Source of the DNA: Azadirachta indica
Lineage: Eukaryota > Streptophyta > Magnoliopsida > Sapindales > Meliaceae
Length of the DNA: 64,000 nucleotides
Direction of reading: 5' to 3'
Assembly (NCBI GenBank): GCA_022749755.1
Contig: CM040450.1
Span: 7,678,913-7,742,912 of the forward strand
Under the pieces are notes generated by a model. The model made no database searches and was not told the DNA's origin. It saw only the letters and a list, made by a program, of their open reading frames with translations. Positions 22,740 through 33,479 of the stretch are shown here, one piece after another; position 1 is the stretch's first letter; every line of letters begins with the position of its first letter. Position numbers and translations under genes: made by a program.

Positions 22740-25700
22740 TTTGATCAAACAAAGCACCTGATAGCTACCAAGTTACCATTAATGAAAATCAAAATGTGCT
22801 TATAATTGATAATCCAGCTTATTATTAGTGGAAGAAACTAGACCAGCTTCTCCTTAATTGGTTCCTATCCATGATGACTAAAGCTGTTCTTGCCTCCTTC
22901 ATAAATTGTATGACCTTTAAAGATGTCTAGGAAGTTGTGACTAAAATCCCAATCATATGCTAGGATTATGCAACTAAAAACCCAGCTGTAAACTAGTAAA
23001 AAAGGGTCTTTGTTAATGGGAGAGTTTATTCAAAGATGAAAAGCTTAACTAATGCCCTCACCATAATAGGAAAATCAGTTTCTGATGAAGAACTATTTGA
23101 GTACATTCCATAGGGGGTTTAGGAACAGAGTATGATTCTGTGGTAGTAAATATATCAAGAAGAATCGATACAATGTCCTTTGAAGATGTTTTTGCCCAGC
23201 TCCTCCCTTTTGAAAGTGAAATTGAACATAACTACTCCTCTGCTAGCATGAACATGGAAGTGAATGTAGCCTTAAGTAGCAACAATAGATATTAGAATCA
23301 GAGAAAGAACTGTAGGGGTAGAGGATTTAAGTTTTCAGGGAACAAAGGACCAAACAAAGGAAGAAGAAGGGGCAAAACACCTCAAGGTAGAAATCTAAAT
23401 CAATATCAAGAAACCTGTCAAATTTGCTTCAAGAATGGACATATGGCTACTAATTGGCACAGGTTTGATAAGGAGTTTGTGCTAAAAAACAGAAATAATC
23501 AAGAACAGAATTCAGTTTACATGTCAACTCAACAACCTAGAAATGCTAAAGGTTGGTACTTGGACAATGGAGCAACCAGCCATGTGACTAATGAGCTAAA
23601 TAATCTCACCATGAAGACTGAGTACAAAGGCAACAAAAACCTTATTGTTGAATTCCTACTTACATGAAGTCTGGAAATAAACTTGTTATTACATGTGTTG
23701 GAAATGCCTACTTACATGTTAAAAATGTTGAATCATTGCTCTTAAGAAATGTCTTATGTTACTTACATAACCAAAAACCTTATTAGCTTCTTTAAATTAG
23801 CTACTAATAACAATTTTTTTGTTGAATTCCATCATAACATTTGTGTTGTTAAGAATCAGATGCAAAAAGCCTACTGTAAGAAGTGGCTAGAGCAAGTATA
23901 AATTGACTAAGCAATGAAAAGGAGATTGAAGAAAGTTCCCACCTCAAAAAATAGAGTCTTGCCCAAGTCCAAGTTTGCTTTCTCTACTGTCACCTTATTT
24001 GCTATATTAGATCTAGAGTCATTTAATAATTTACGCACTAATGAAGAGTCTGTAAATGTCATGAATATTCTCTATGGAAATTTTGGTCATCAAAATGATC
24101 AAACTTGTAGGAAGATATTGTTGACGTGTAAAAACTTCTCATCAATAAAAATATACAATCTCCTTCATTTTGTGTTGCCTGTAAGCTGGGGAAAAATCAT
24201 GAACAAAACTTCAAAAGCAGAGAAAACACATCTATCAAACCACTTGAATTGTTACATGTTGATTTATGGGGACCAGCACTAGTAAATTTTGGAAATGGCC
24301 TTAGATATTACCTTAGCATTGTTAATGACCAAACAAGGTTTACTTGGATTTTTCCCTTGAGAAACACAGCTAAAACATTAAAAACTTTCATTCATTTCAA
24401 AAAACTTATAGAGACACAACTAAATAAAAGAATCCTCACCGTATAAATAGATTGGGGAGGTGAATTTAGGCCACCAAAGAATTCTTTTGAAGCAAGGTGT
24501 GTTTTTTAGGCATTCTAATCTACACACTTCACATCAAAATGGCCAAGGTAGAGAGACAATATAGGCACATAGTAGAAATTGCCTTATTCTCATTGCATAG
24601 GCAAACTTACCTCTGAATTTTAAGTGGGAAGCTTCTAAAATTGTTGTTTATTTGATAAACAGAATGCCAACCCCAATTCTAACCTTTAAAACACCTTTTG
24701 AGAGACTTTTCTACAGGAAACCAGATTATTCTTCCCTCAAGACATTTAGATGTGCTTGCTACCCATATTTAAGACCTTACAACATAAATAAACTTCAATT
24801 CCTTATAGGAAAATACATTTTCATTGATATAGTTCACAACAAAAGGGATATAGGTGTCTTTACAATGCAAGTAGGGTATATATTTCAAGATATATAGTGT
24901 TCAATGAAAATGATTTTCCTTATAGTGCTGACCCTATCTTTAAAATTGATAGAATCTCTCAAACAAGCTCACAAGTTCCTAGTCTGTTGCATTTCTTCTA
25001 TGAGTCTATACATCTATCTCTAGATCCTGCTGCAAATACAAATTTATCTCTACACACTCCCACAATAGTAAATTCACATTAGAGCAACACACATTAATCA
25101 CTTGCACCTCCAGATAACCAAACTGGCAACATCTTAGCCCAAGAAAACCAGAACAAAACTAAAGAAACAAAAATAGCAACCCCTTCTGATCTTGAATAAG
25201 AAAATAAGTAACAACAATTTTTAACTAACTTCCATCCTCTGATAACAAGATGCAAGGATGGTATTTTCAAGCTTAACATCTCATAGAAAATGAGGCTTAA
25301 ACATTGGTGAAAATACTTAAAAGTATAGAAAAAGCAGTAAGACATAAAAAATAGGGAGAAGCAATGAATGTTGAGTACTAAGCATTGATAAAGATTCAAA
25401 CTTGGGTACTAACTAATCCTAAACTAGGAGTTCAAATTGTGGGAAACAAATGGATATTCAAGGTGAAATATAACCCAAATGGTTTAATTGCTAGATATAA
25501 AGCAAGGTTAATGGCTAAAGGATATCTTCAAATTGCTGGGTAACATTCAATCCAATTGTGAGATCTTCAACAATCAGAGTTGTTTTGAGTATTTTTGTAC
25601 AAAATGGATAGGATGTCAAAAAAGGCGACATTAATAATGAGTTTTTAAATAAGAAGTTAACAAAAAAACTGTATATGCATCAACCAAAAGGCTTTGATGA

Positions 25701-25964
25701 TAACCTTAAACCACAGATGGTTTGTAGAGTGAAAAAGGTACTATATAGTTTGACAAAGGCCACCAGAGCCTGGTATGAGAAGCTCAAGTCAACTTTTGTT
25801 CTTTGGGACTTCAAAAACTTAAAGTCTAATACTATTCATGTTAAGAAAGGAAGTAGCATGGTAATTATCTTAGTCTATGTTGATGACATTTGAATCCCTA
25901 GTAATAATGAAGATTTAATTAAAGAAACCATCAACAAACTGAATAAATGCTTCTTACCGAAGAT
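22740..25964 (+). pseudogene. Copia B: Ty1/copia gag, protease, integrase and RT, 5' part
   Basis: The gag block near 22790-22990 is NPAYY*WKKLDQLLLNW, typical of copia gag. The zinc knuckle at 23416-23457 reads CQICFKNGHMATNW, with the final Cys now Trp. The protease motif near 23550 is WYLDNGATSHVTN (DSG changed to DNG). Integrase pieces are LHVDLWGPA (24249-24446) and RMPTPILTFKTPFERLF (24652-24897). RT at 25430-25900 shows WIFKVKYNPNG, MHQPKGF and an intact YVDDI near 25878, followed by a stop. Element 2 interrupts it at 25964; no 5' LTR is recognisable. Motifs suggest the Ale/Retrofit side of copia, by inference. Confidence 0.85.
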
Positions 25965-25969
25965 ATTAG

Positions 25970-26732
25970 TGATAAGAACCCACTAGACGACTTATTTTAA
26001 AAACTCTTGAATCAGTTGTTATGCATACCCCAAAAACTAGAAAACAAGTTGTAGATGATTAGAGTAAAACTTGAGAAAATAAATCCTTAAAATTTCAATC
26101 TTGAAGATGCTACAAAGGTTGATCACTCCCTTGATAAATCAAGATATTGTATTTTACCAAGAACACAAGAAGGCAAAGTTACATTTGCTAGAAATATCTC
26201 AATATTATCAATGATGTAATGAAAATTCATTTTAGATAGTTGTAGCCTTTATATAGGCAAATAAACATCATTCCTAAATAAATAAAAATCTAAAATTAAG
26301 TAGGAATAAAAATCCTAACTTAAGTAGAAATAAAAATTCTTAAATAAAAGAGAAAAATTATAATCCTAATATAATTAGAAGCATAAAAAATAACAACCTT
26401 AAACAAACTTGGAAACTAATTTTATACAGAATAAGGAACCTTAAAACCCTAATCATCATTAAGATTTAGTAGCGCAGGGCCATTTTATTCTTCTTCTTGC
26501 ACATAAAGATAAGTGATTATTTTTGGTAAACCTTTCGAAAACTTTTAAAACAACTTTAGAATCTTCTAGAATAGCTTATTTGTCATATACTTCCATGATT
26601 AAGCCTTGTAAAGCCTCTTTCATCCTATTTGTCCTTCCTCTAGACATTGGACCACCGATTCCTTGTAAAAGATCTTGAAAATATTTAGGAATGTTAGCTT
26701 GAACCAATTTGCCAATACCTCGATCTCTCTTA
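25970..26732 (-). repeat. 3' LTR of Element 2
   Basis: It starts TGATAAGAACCC (+ orientation) and ends CGATCTCTCTTA, followed by a pyrimidine-rich polypurine-tract complement (ATCAATCCCTTCTC). It aligns with 30056-30799 and with the Element 1 LTRs. Confidence 0.85.
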
Positions 26733-27357
26733 ATCAATCCCTTCTCGAAAGGATTCTTCTTTGAATCACCTATACCAAATAAAGATAAATCAGCAACATT
26801 AAAAGTCGCACTAACATTACCATAGTTGTCTAGTAAATCTAGTTTGTAAGCGTTAACATTACCATCTCCTCTAGGCTACAATTTTGATTTCCTTTATGTA
26901 GGAAACCTCTCCTTACACATTTGCGCCTAAACCTAATCTCCAGGTTCAAAAACAACCTTCAAACGCCCTTTATTAGCTTTCTTAGTGTATTGTTTATTCT
27001 TTCTTTCAATGTTAACTTAAACCTTAGCATGTAAATCCTTCACGAAATTTGTCTTTTTCTTAACATGAAGATTATCATGTTCATTAGTAGGCAAAGGTAA
27101 AATATCCACAGAAGTTAAAGAATTAAAGTCATAAACAATTTCAAAAGGTGAAAAAGAAGTAGTAGAATGAACAGACCTATTATATGCAAACTCAATATAC
27201 GGCAAACACTTCTTTCATTGTTTTAAATTCTTTTGAATGATAGCACGCAATAAAGTAGTGAGTGTCCTATTAACTACTTCAGTTTGACCATCCGTTTGTA
27301 GATATGCAACAACAGAAAATAAGAGTTTAGTTCCTAATTGATTCCATAAAGTGCGAC
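26733..27357 (-). pseudogene. Element 2 integrase C-terminal part
   Basis: An open stretch at 27017-27205 reads [18 protein letters not shown], then SPFEIVYDF, then ILPLPTNEH, homologous to Element 1 at 3780-3970. It ends upstream at the deletion junction. The tail toward the LTR is frameshifted. Confidence 0.75.
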
Positions 27358-29088
27358 AAAATACACTTATTCCCTTATTTTTCTCTCCTTTTTTCCTCTC
27401 AGCCTTACTCTTTTCACTTGTACTTTTCCTCTCGGTCTCATTTACTCTTTTTGCTTTTGCTTGTTCACTTTCTTTTTTTTTTCTTTTCCTCTTGCTTACA
27501 TATTTGTTTTTCTCTCATTTTGCACCTTCTTGCTATCCTAATTTAATCTTCATAAGCTTACAAAAGTTTGAGAGGGGTTAGTACAATAATTCGATTATTC
27601 GTTACAAAAGAATAACGATTTTTATACCCATCATATGCAACCTTCCGATCAAACTGCCATAGTTGGCCAAGCAATATATAACTAACATGCATTGGTGCCA
27701 CATCACATAGAACCTCATCCTCATACTTTCCAATTTAAAAAAAAAAAACTACAACTTTTTTTGTTACCCTCACTTCTCCACATTCATACAGCTATTGTGA
27801 TTTGTACAGTTTAGGAGGCTTTATGGTATAGAAATTTAGCTTATCTACCAATAAAATACTAGTAATATTAGTACAACTTCCAATATCAATAATCATAGTA
27901 CATACCTTATCTTCACATTGCATCTTGTGTAAAAAATATGCTCACGTTGTTGCTCATCAACATCATCCTTAGGTTGTATACTTAGGGCTCTCTTTAAAAC
28001 CAATAAATCACCATGCGCGAGGATCTTTAACTTTAATATCAAAATAATTCTTCAATTGTGGCATCCCATACTTACTTGAGATAGCACTTTTATTTCTCCA
28101 TTCTCCAGCATAATCATAGATTTTTTGTTTGGGCATTAAGAAGCAATATACCCGTATCCTTGGCACCTAAAACACTTAAATTTACATAACTTAGAAGAAG
28201 TTTTAGTTTTAGTTTTAGTTTTATCTTTAGAAACAACAAGCGAATCCTTTTGCTTTGCTTCTTCTTTTTTTTTTTTAAAGTAGCTTTGTTGTGCTTCCAA
28301 TTCGATTTTCATGAAAAACTAAAAGTCAAACTAGACCTAAACCCTTTTAATTTGATTTGCTTCTCCACTTTAATTGCCTTGTGCAATACCTCCCCTATCT
28401 CTTCATAGTTTATAAATCAACCACATCTGCAATCTTCTTGTTCAAGTCGCCAATAAATCTAGCCATTGTTACTTCTCAATCTTCCTCTATGTATGCTCTA
28501 ATCATGGCTCTCTCCATCTCTCTATAATAGTCCTCTACACTAATGGAACCTTGAACCAACCCTTACAACTTTTTATGCAAATCTCTATAGTAATGGTTAG
28601 GTATAAATCTCTTACGCATTACCAATTTCATCTCTTCCTATGACCGAATTGGCCTCTCTTCATTCCTACGCCTACTAATCACTAATTGATCCCACTACAT
28701 GCTTGCATAATCTGTGAACTCTACAACTGTTAGTTTTACTTTCTTATCCTCAAAGTAATTATAACAATCAAATATGTGTTCAACCTTTCTTTCTTACTCC
28801 AAGTATAGTTTGGGATCATTCTTTCCTTGAAAAGTCGAAATCTTTATCTTTATGCTACCCAAATTGGTATCTTTTTTTTTAAACAGCTTTTTTGCCTTGT
28901 TTAGAACTTGATTCCTCCAAATCCGAATCATCTTCCTCTTCCTCCTCAAACACACGTCTTCTAATGATTTTAGACATAAATAGGGATTGCAAGTCATCCA
29001 GCCTAATATTCAACTTCCTAAATTATTCATTAATAGCCTCTATGAACATTTTCATGTTAACTTCCTGTGGTTCTCCTTCACTACGCAT
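27358..29088 (-). pseudogene. Element 2 gag and protease region
   Basis: The gag start at 29088 (MRSEGEPQEVNMK) matches the Element 1 start. An acidic EEEEEDDSDLEE segment lies near 28930, and LGSIKIKISTFQGKNDPK near 28800-28850. The gag core and zinc-knuckle remnant run to about 28130. The protease-like region extends to the junction at 27360. Stops occur throughout. The + strand open stretches at 28892-29298 are antisense shadows. Confidence 0.75.
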
Positions 29089-30055
29089 GTTTATAACCTG
29101 CAAATCTTGTTAAAAATAAAAGAAATTTGTTCCTCTCACAGTCTTTTACATGTTTGCACTGAAATCAGATTGTTATCACGCGTGTTTCATACTAATTCAA
29201 TGATGGTCCTACCACTCTTGCCTTTTACCACTCAAGCTAACTCCCTTTATGTTCTTAAAAGAATCAAGATTAACAAATCTCAAGGAGTAATCAGTTAAAT
29301 AGGGGAAAATCTCAAAATTAGAACGTTAAATACTTAATTAAGGCAAATGACAATGAAAAAAAATTTAAAAAGCCAAGAAAATAAGAAAACTTAAAAAGGA
29401 AGCAAAAGACGTAAAGGAAATCACTAGAATGCAATGAATTGAAGGGTAAAGCTAAAAGATACAAATGCACAATTGAATCCGAATAGGATAAATACAATAT
29501 GAAGAACGAAATTAAATTAATTTAGCCACAAGAATCCTTATTTGATAAGGATTAGTACCAGTTAATATATAATACTACTGTTTAAGAAAAAGAAATCCTA
29601 GATCGAAAAGGCATATCAGCTAATTTTGAATTAATCAACTAGTCAAATCCAAAAAAGGAAAGTAGATTTTGTTATGACTTATTTGAATAGAAATATGATC
29701 TTGCGGTTCAAGAAATTCCTTTTATTCTGGGAAAAGGATTAAAATCAGATCTGCAATCTTAATAAGTAGCACAAAACATATTACACACTGATCAAAAAAT
29801 GCATTCTAACTCCTTTTCTTTTGTTTTTCTTTTCTTTTTATGAATTAGATGTTCTTTTCAATCTCTCTTCTTTTTTTTTTTAATTCACCAAACTAAACAC
29901 ACAGGACAAAATTGAATCTATTCAAAATAAAAAAATTCAAGGAAGCTACACAAAGACAACACAAGAATCAAACAAAAATTAAAAAAAAAACACACAAAAC
30001 AACAATAACTAAAGGATAAGTAATATGTTTCTGAAGCTAAAGCTGTGATAACAAA

Positions 30056-30799
30056 TAATAAGAATCCACTAGACGACCTGCTCTAGGAACTCTGGAATCA
30101 GTTGTTATGTGCACCCCAGAAACTAAAAAACTAGTTGCAAATGATCAAACTAGAACTTAAGAAAATAAATCCTTAAAATTCCAATCTTGAAGATGTCACA
30201 AAAGTTGATCACTCCCTTGATAAGTTAAGATCTTGTATTCTACTAAGAACACAAGAAGGCAAAGTTATGTTTGCTAAAAACATCTCAATATTATTAATGA
30301 TGTGATGAAAATTTATTTTATATAGTTATAGCCTTTATATAGCATATAAACATCATTCCTAAATAAATAGAAATGCAAAATTAAGTAAGAATAGAAATCC
30401 TTAAGTAAAAGAGAAAAACTACAATTCTAATATAATTAAGAAGCATAAAAAATAACAATCCTAAATAAACTAATAAACTAATTCTATATAAAATAAGGAA
30501 TCTTAAAATCCTAATCATTCATATCATTAGGATTTAGTGGAACAGAGCCATTTTATTCTTCTTCTTGCGCATAAAATAAGTGATTATTTTTCATGAAACT
30601 TTGAAAACTTCTAAAACAGCCTTAGAATCTTTAAAGTAGTTTCTTTGTCATTCACTTCTATGATTAAGTCTTGTAAAGCTTTTCCTCATCCTCTTTGTCC
30701 TTGCTCTAGTCATTGGACCACCAATTTCCTTACAAAGAATCTTGAAAATATGTAGGAATTTTATCTCGAACCATTTAGCCAGCACCTCGATCTCCATTA
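30056..30799 (-). repeat. 5' LTR of Element 2
   Basis: In + orientation it starts TAATAAGAATCC and ends CGATCTCCATTA. The primer-binding-site remnant (30042-30055, complement of a TGGTATCAGAGC-like site) lies just inside it. Confidence 0.85.
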
Positions 30800-30804
30800 A
30801 TTAA

Positions 30805-31655
30805 GGTCATTGAGTTATTTTTTGGAATAGAAGTTAAAACAGATGCACATGGAATGCATCTTAATCAAACCAAGTATATGAAAAAACTTCTTAGAAAAAC
30901 TAAATGCAGAGCTGCAAGGAAAGTCCTACTCCTATAAGCATAAGTGACAAGTTTAGAAAAGATATGAGATTTGAGTTCACTGACAAAACTCTCTATAGAA
31001 GTCTAATTGGAGTGCTATAGTATGTCACACTAATAAGATCTAAGATAGCTTATAGTGTGAACAAGTTGAGTCAGTTCATGGAAAATCCAAAACATCCTCA
31101 CTGGGTTGGGTGTAAAAAAAAATATTGAGATATCTACAAGGAACTATAAATCATGGTATTTACTTTGCAACAAGAGGCAAATTGGAGGTTAGGTTCACAA
31201 TGCAAATTAGGTAAAAAATTTTTATTATAGAAGATCAATAAGTGGTTAGCATTTTTCTAGTGAAAAACTAATCTGTTGGAGCTCTAGGAAGCATAAGGTA
31301 GTAGCTAGGTCAAGCACAAAATCAAAGTACAAGTCCTTGGCATTAACAGGTGCTGAAGTCACTTGGTTATGCTCATTTAGGTCTAAATTAGGGATGAAGG
31401 TAAGTAAGAAACCAGTAATATGGTGTGATAATATAGGACCAGCGTCACTTGCAACTAACCCTATATTTCATGGTAGAACCAAGCATATAGAAATAGATGT
31501 ACATTTTATTTGGGAAAAGGTGACTAACGGAGATCTTGAGATTAGATATATTCCAACCAAAGATCAAATTGTAGACATAATGACTAAGCCTCTTGCTATA
31601 GAAAGGTTCAAAACATTGAAAAACATACTTAATGTCTTACTAGACAACTAAGTTT
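30805..31655 (+). pseudogene. Copia B: RT end and RNase H, 3' part
   Basis: It resumes the RT cut at 25964 with LSYFLGIEVKTDAHGMHLNQ, then copia RNase H. An open stretch at 31337-31651 runs ALTGAEVTWL, IWCDNIGPASLA, GRTKHIEIDVHFIWEKV and the KDQIVDIMTKPL terminus. RNase H would strip RNA during copying. Frameshifts lie near 31010-31260. Splicing out Element 2 and one duplication copy restores adjacency of the two halves. Confidence 0.85.
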
Positions 31656-31960
31656 GAGAGGAAGTGTTAAGAGAAAAGGACTGGTCATTTAGCTAATTTA
31701 GTTGTTAATCCAATGATTGTAATTTTTGGTTTATTTATTATTTAGCATTGAGAATAATATTGCCAGGTCATAGGGACCACCTATATAGGGCAGCTCACCC
31801 TCTATAGCTATACCCAAATCTTCCTAGGTCATTTAAGAACAATGGATCCAATACATACTCTTTTTATTGTGTATTAATTTCATGGCTAAAATGTAAAGAA
31901 ACAATTATACTATTGTTGTGGTGTTATAGAAACCTACTTTTTTTTGTTATTATAACTTGG
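31656..31960 (+). repeat. Copia B polypurine tract and 3' LTR
   Basis: A purine tract GAGAGGAAG (31656-31664) is followed by TGTTAAGAG, the presumed LTR start at 31665. The right end near 31950 is not sharply defined, and no partner 5' LTR is present upstream of 22740. Confidence 0.6.
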
Positions 31961-31964
31961 TATA

Positions 31965-32225
31965 TCCTTATGAGGTTAGTTTATTTTGCAATTTTCAAAA
32001 AAATTGGTTCAAACCATTGGTTTGGTTTAAATTATTGGTTCGGATAAATATTTAAATTATTAAAGGCCAAAACTAGAACTTAAGAGGTGATTAGGTATAA
32101 AAATAGGGATATCGGACATTTTTTAATACAAAAATATGAAGAAAAGTAATTAAAAAAACAACGTTTGGTGGGACTTTTGAGGTATCGAGCATTCTTTCGA
32201 TAGAAAAATACAAAAAGTAATGAGA
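31965..32225 (+). repeat. Dispersed repeat, second copy, plus a partial third
   Basis: 31970-32125 repeats 22415-22575 in the same orientation. A further partial unit (GGTATCGAGCATTCTTTCGA) lies at about 32190-32210. Confidence 0.75.
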
Positions 32226-32229
32226 AGGA

Positions 32230-33170
32230 CAAAGATCAATGGTGCTTTGACTTCAATCCAAGGCGTATCATGGAAATTTAATTTGTTGGAAATTATATGG
32301 CAAGTCTATGGATTAGAAAAACGATAAATTAAATATTTGAAAAAAAAAAGTGACTTTTGAAAACAATGCAAGGCATACTTCAAAATTTTTGCTGAAAATT
32401 ACATTACAATTCTGAAAATTAAAATAACAAAAAATTATTTATAAAAAATAGTAGCAATGACTTTCAAGTTATAAGAGAAGGCCGACATCTAGAGAATTTG
32501 AATCTTAAATATTTACCAAATAACAATGAAAGTAATTATACAAATTGTTAAACCAATCTTAAATGCTTTAATAAAACTATGTCTGATTATTTATGTATTT
32601 TATTATAGAATGCTCTTTATTAACTATTTTTATTGTAAATTAAATTATTCAATTTTTATTTTATTAGTAAAATGCATTAATAATTATAATTGATCCCACG
32701 GGAAGCCATGGGGTGGATGATCTTGCGAAACCCAGGTGGGTCCCACACCATTTGTCCCAACGGTAATTTTGCTTGAATCAAATATGTGATAGTTAAAAAA
32801 GAATAATCCAATCTCAATCTCGTCTTGCATACCAAACGCATCTTAAAGATACTCTATTAAAACATCCACAAAGAAATTGTTTATAAAAAAGAAAAATTGA
32901 TAAACTCTTTAAAATGAAAGACTTGTGCATACAAGTATGAAGTCGAGTCCTACAATTTATAAAATATTCTTACTCATTATGGGAATAAATATCTCCTAAA
33001 TTTGATTGGAGAATTCTTACTATATATATAAATATATATCTAACTATATTATAACTATTATATAAAAACTTTAAATATGTATACAATGTAATATACCAAT
33101 ACTAGCAATGTTATATTACCAAAAAAAATGATAAAAACGTTTTTTTTTAGAAAAGACGAATAGAATTTAA
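32230..33170. other. AT-rich spacer without recognisable gene
   Basis: No coding stretch. A GC-richer patch at 32690-32765 is unassigned. (TA)n-like sequence lies near 33020-33040. Confidence 0.5.
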
Positions 33171-33172
33171 GT

Positions 33173-33476
33173 CACTACAAGAAGGGTTAAGGTAAACTAA
33201 GGATTTTTTTTGTATAACTTTTCAAACAGAAAATTTTATAGTAAACTTTTTACCTGTAAAACTTTTAACAAAAGTTCATTAATCATCTGTTTATCGTAAA
33301 TAACTTTTAAAAAAATTTAAATAATTATTTTAATATACAAATTTTTAATGTTCTCTTTAAAAAAATAACATAAAATTTTTAAAATAAAATAAAAAATATT
33401 TTACATAATTTTACCTTTTACAAAAGTTGAAAATGCTTTACTGGCAAAAAGTCAAATTCTAAGCTTCTTCTTGTAG
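33173..33476. mobile_element. Possible CACTA-type MITE
   Basis: The left end CACTACAAGAAGGG and the right end CTTCTTCTTGTAG are inverted copies over about 9 bases. They resemble the CACTACAAGAAA termini of plant En/Spm elements. The last TG of the right end is missing and the 3-bp target duplication is unclear. Confidence 0.35.
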
Positions 33477-33479
33477 AAA

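Larger units (their letters stand above)
25970..30799 (-). mobile_element. Element 2: internally deleted gypsy of the Element 1 family
   Basis: This 4.83-kb minus-strand element has LTRs at 25970-26732 and 30056-30799. The target duplication is ATTAG (25965-25969) and ATTAA (30800-30804), 4 of 5 bases. The primer-site remnant lies at 30042-30055. It aligns with Element 1 throughout, except that about 2.08 kb covering the integrase N-terminus, RNase H and RT is missing at 27357-27362. It therefore lacks the enzyme that would copy it. It sits inside Copia B RT. Confidence 0.9.

Noticed and set aside
25094..25399. 101-residue minus-strand open stretch
   Set aside because: It is antisense to decayed Copia B sequence, and the hydrophobic content follows from base composition.
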